Source: Phytoactinopolyspora endophytica
GTDB lineage: Bacteria; Actinomycetota; Actinomycetes; Jiangellales; Jiangellaceae
DNA length: 6,603 bases
Assembly (NCBI RefSeq): GCF_004138495.1
Contig: NZ_ML142851.1
Span: forward strand, 448,839-455,441
Direction: 5' to 3'
In this document: positions 5,052 to 6,603 of the stretch, in pieces
How the letters are laid out: each line of letters begins with the position of its first letter
Position numbering within the stretch: the first letter of the stretch is position 1
Made by a program: the position numbers and the translations under genes
Notes under the pieces: generated by a model
What the model saw: only the letters and a program-made list of their open reading frames with translations
What the model was told of the DNA's origin: nothing
Databases searched by the model: none

Positions 5052-5996
5052 CTACACGTCGGCCGAGAGGGCGGGAAGCGCGGGGTCGAAGGTCAGCGGG
5101 ACCGACGGCTCGTTGCCCGGTATCTCCTCGTCCGGCCAGGTGGCCGTGGCCTCGTGGCGTACACCGTCGAGTTCGAGCTCGACGGTGTACATGAACGGCG
5201 GTTCGCCGAGTGCCGCGGCTTCGAGACCTTTATCCTCCGGACCGTTCCAGACCAGGAGTCCTTCGACGGCTTCGCATCCCTCGTCCTCTGTTCCGACCGG
5301 CGTCGGCTCGAAACTGAGGGATGCGCCGTCGGCGGCTGTGACGGTGACCGTGGCTTCAGCCCGGTCCGGGGTGTCGCCGAGATTGACGACGGAGAGCTCG
5401 ACGCCGTAGCTGTCGACGGTGCCGTCGTTGTCGGCCAAGACGGCTATGAGGGCCTCGGGCTCCGGGAGCTCTCCGGCGACGGTCGTCGTCCAGCGGAACT
5501 GGACCGCGACGTCACCGCCGTCGCCTCGGCCGAAGAGATCTACGTCGTACGTGCCGGCGACGCCCGCAGCCCGGAGCCGGAACGTCGTCGCTGAAGTGCG
5601 CTCCAGCTCGATGGACTGAGTTCGGGCACATGCGTCACCGGCACGCCTGAAGCTTGCGGAGAACTCCCAGTCCTCCGCTGGGAACTCGACGGTCACGTCG
5701 CTCTGCTCGCCGAGGTCGGGAAGGGGGTCCGGCGGCGCGCCGTCCACGCATCCGCTGCTCCAGCAGAACACATACGGCGTCAGCTCGAGGGTTTCGCCGC
5801 CTCCTCGGACTATGACGTCCGGCGGGTACTCCAGATCGTCGCCGGATTCGAGGCGTTCCTGCTCTTCGACGGGGCTCTCCATCTCGGACACGGTGACCGA
5901 ATCGGCCGGGGCGACGTCGTCGCCATCACTCGATGATGTGTCGCCACAAGCCGCGAGGAGCAGGACGGCCACGGCACCTAACGCGAGGGTACGCAT
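5052..5996 (-). CDS. Putative lipoprotein of unknown function
   Basis: A 314-residue protein with a very short lipoprotein signal peptide: MRTLALGAV, a hydrophobic run and the lipobox L14-A15-A16-C17, so mature Cys17 should be lipidated and anchored on the outer face of the membrane. An acidic, Ser-rich linker follows to about residue 60. The remainder is Thr/Val-rich and looks like beta-sandwich material (for example SVTVSE, VAVQFRWTTT, AEATVTVTAADG). Four further cysteines are present: C78 and C83 in YVFCWSSGCVDG, then C123 and C241, enough for two disulfides. A Pro-rich turn APPDPLPDLG follows the first pair. I recognise no named family. AAGGGA lies only one base before the ATG, closer than usual, so the message may be leaderless or translated with a poor site. 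Codon use matches its neighbours. It lies downstream of another probably exported protein on the same strand, with 144 bp of structured DNA between them. Confidence 0.85.
   Translation of the reverse strand: MRTLALGAVAVLLLAACGDTSSSDGDDVAPADSVTVSEMESPVEEQERLESGDDLEYPPDVIVRGGGETLELTPYVFCWSSGCVDGAPPDPLPDLGEQSDVTVEFPAEDWEFSASFRRAGDACARTQSIELERTSATTFRLRAAGVAGTYDVDLFGRGDGGDVAVQFRWTTTVAGELPEPEALIAVLADNDGTVDSYGVELSVVNLGDTPDRAEATVTVTAADGASLSFEPTPVGTEDEGCEAVEGLLVWNGPEDKGLEAAALGEPPFMYTVELELDGVRHEATATWPDEEIPGNEPSVPLTFDPALPALSADV
5159..5190. repeat. 13-bp-arm inverted repeat inside the lipoprotein gene
   Basis: Arms 5159-5171 and 5178-5190 (GTACACCGTCGAG and its exact complement) flank a 6-base loop. They encode the YTVELELDGV segment near the lipoprotein C-terminus. 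It could be chance from near-symmetrical codons, or an RNA stem. Confidence 0.6.
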
Positions 5997-6004
5997 GTCC
6001 CTTA

Positions 6005-6028
6005 GACGCCGGCCTTCGGCAAGAGGTT
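6005..6028 (-). promoter_or_regulatory. Possible ECF-sigma-type promoter of the lipoprotein gene
   Basis: On the minus strand AAC (6028-6026) and CGTC (6008-6005) are 17 bases apart, resembling the AAC-N16/17-GTC pattern of ECF sigma factors. Transcription would begin at or next to the ATG at 5996. Short motifs like these arise easily by chance in GC-rich DNA. Confidence 0.25.
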
Positions 6029-6062
6029 GCGTCGCAGCCGAACACAGCGATGTTGATCACGA

Positions 6063-6111
6063 CGCGGGCCGGCGACTCTGCCCGGGGGCGGGGCGGAGCC
6101 GCCGGCCTGCG
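6063..6111. repeat. Large imperfect inverted repeat upstream of the lipoprotein gene
   Basis: Bases 6063-6083 pair with 6091-6111 around a 7-base loop, 21 positions with mismatches only at 6066/6108, 6075/6099 and 6079/6095 (two of them G-T). The longest uninterrupted arm is GGCCGGCG/CGCCGGCC. It shares 6105-6111 with the next palindrome, so only one of the two can form in an RNA. Confidence 0.65.
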
Positions 6112-6130
6112 CCGTGATCACGGCGCAGGC
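6105..6130 (-). terminator. Perfect 26-bp palindrome, likely terminator
   Basis: Positions 6105-6130 are identical to their reverse complement, centred on GTGATCAC. Folded as RNA this gives an 11-bp GC-rich stem with a GATC loop, starting 10 bases after the stop of the minus-strand gene at 6141. The position favours a terminator; a dimeric protein site is possible. A related 19-bp stretch (16 matches to 6115-6133) occurs at 6054-6072. Confidence 0.6.
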
Positions 6131-6140
6131 GGTGTGGAGA

Positions 6141-6602
6141 CTAGGGGAGCCCAAGGGGCACGTCGTCCGGCCGGTACTCGTCGGCCGCATCGATGCCGAG
6201 GGAGGGAAGGTCCTCAGGCAGAAGCCGGTCGGGTATGCCGGAGTCAGGGTCTGGTGTCGGGGTTCCTTCAGGTGTGGCGGTTCCTTCCGGCGTGGGGGTG
6301 TCATCGGGTGTCGGGGTGCTCTCTGGCGTCTCGGTGCCGCCTGGAGTCGGAGCCTCGTCGTCCGGAGACGCGGGTCGTGTCCCGTCCTCCGCCGAGTCCC
6401 CGTCCTGGTCAACGCACGCCTGTGGGCGGTCGGACGTTGAGGTGTCCTCGGTCGCGCCTGTGGCCACGTCGCCGCCGAACCCTCGGCCGTCCTCCTGTGG
6501 CTCGCCGCCTTTGGCACGGCCGGAGACCGTGTCACCGTCGGCGCCGGGCTCGTGCTCGGACTGGAAGCCCGGCGTCTGGACGTCGGTCTCGGCCGGTTCC
6601 AC
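6141..6602 (-). CDS. Acidic Pro/Thr-rich protein, C-terminal end; 5' partial
   Basis: The frame stays open to the right edge, so 153 codons of the 3' end are visible and the gene probably starts outside. The GTG at 6602 is not supported as a start, because its upstream sequence is missing. The visible part is strongly acidic and low in hydrophobic residues, with no membrane segment and a single Cys (C63 in visible numbering). It contains six hexapeptide repeats of TxTPEG type (84-119) and ends in a Leu/Pro/Asp-rich tail (IPDRLLPEDLPSLG). Such linkers usually belong to exported or membrane-anchored actinobacterial proteins, with the folded domain on the N-terminal side, here unseen. The overlapping minus frame at 6002-6535 is Arg/Pro-rich and typical of a shadow, so the acidic frame is preferred. 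Family unknown. Confidence 0.6.
   Translation of the reverse strand: MEPAETDVQTPGFQSEHEPGADGDTVSGRAKGGEPQEDGRGFGGDVATGATEDTSTSDRPQACVDQDGDSAEDGTRPASPDDEAPTPGGTETPESTPTPDDTPTPEGTATPEGTPTPDPDSGIPDRLLPEDLPSLGIDAADEYRPDDVPLGLP
6246..6353 (-). repeat. Six 18-bp degenerate tandem repeats coding for T-x-T-P-x-x
   Basis: The 108 bp encode APTPGG, TETPES, TPTPDD, TPTPEG, TATPEG and TPTPDP in direct succession. This is a flexible Pro/Thr linker; repeat number may vary between strains. Confidence 0.7.
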
Positions 6603-6603
6603 C

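Noticed and set aside
6002..6535. Minus-strand frame of 177 residues overlapping the acidic Pro/Thr-rich gene
   Set aside because: Arg/Pro/Thr-rich and lacking motifs. The alternative frame has regular hexapeptide repeats and a stop followed directly by a terminator-like palindrome.

Overview
The window is very GC-rich with strong G/C preference at third codon positions. Leaderless-looking starts, short operon overlaps and terminator stems without clear U-tracts all fit a high-GC actinomycete (Actinomycetia). No sequence here fixes the genus. No tRNA, rRNA, CRISPR array, transposase or phage gene was found.

Layout. (1) Positions 1-1944, plus strand: the 3' end of an ATP-grasp acyl-CoA synthetase (NDP-forming type), overlapping by 8 bp a complete aryl-AMP ligase of the EntE/DhbE/MbtA family. 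Two residues in the ligase pocket match salicylate-activating rather than 2,3-dihydroxybenzoate-activating members. A perfect 16-bp-arm inverted repeat (1993-2032) lies between this operon and the next, convergent gene. (2) Positions 2084-4446: a divergent arsenic-type module. On the minus strand is an ArsO-like FAD/NAD(P)H oxidoreductase with a Cys-bearing tail. On the plus strand is an ArsR repressor fused to an ArsN-like GNAT acetyltransferase (relative of phosphinothricin and arsinothricin N-acetyltransferases). The roughly 100 bp between them hold three dyads of the form CATCGA-N6-TCGATG at 26-28 bp spacing, placed over a good minus-strand promoter and next to a likely leaderless plus-strand promoter. 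(3) Positions 4592-4969, plus strand: a small secreted protein of unknown function whose predicted mature form begins with His. It is followed by a 12-bp-arm hairpin shared with the convergent gene downstream. (4) Positions 5052-5996, minus strand: a lipoprotein of unknown function. (5) Positions 6141-6603, minus strand: the C-terminal end of an acidic Pro/Thr-rich protein with six hexapeptide repeats. The gap between (4) and (5) holds two overlapping inverted repeats that cannot fold at the same time.

How the parts may work together. The divergent pair looks like a self-contained arsenical-responsive unit: the ArsR half senses and represses, the GNAT half would N-acetylate an amino-acid-like toxin such as arsinothricin, and the flavoprotein would oxidise or otherwise modify an arsenical. 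No efflux pump or arsenate reductase is in the window, so the complete pathway cannot be judged. The ligase and acyl-CoA synthetase pair suggests activation of salicylate or a related aryl acid to a CoA thioester. A siderophore role cannot be excluded from this window. The last three genes appear to encode exported or envelope proteins with no assigned function.
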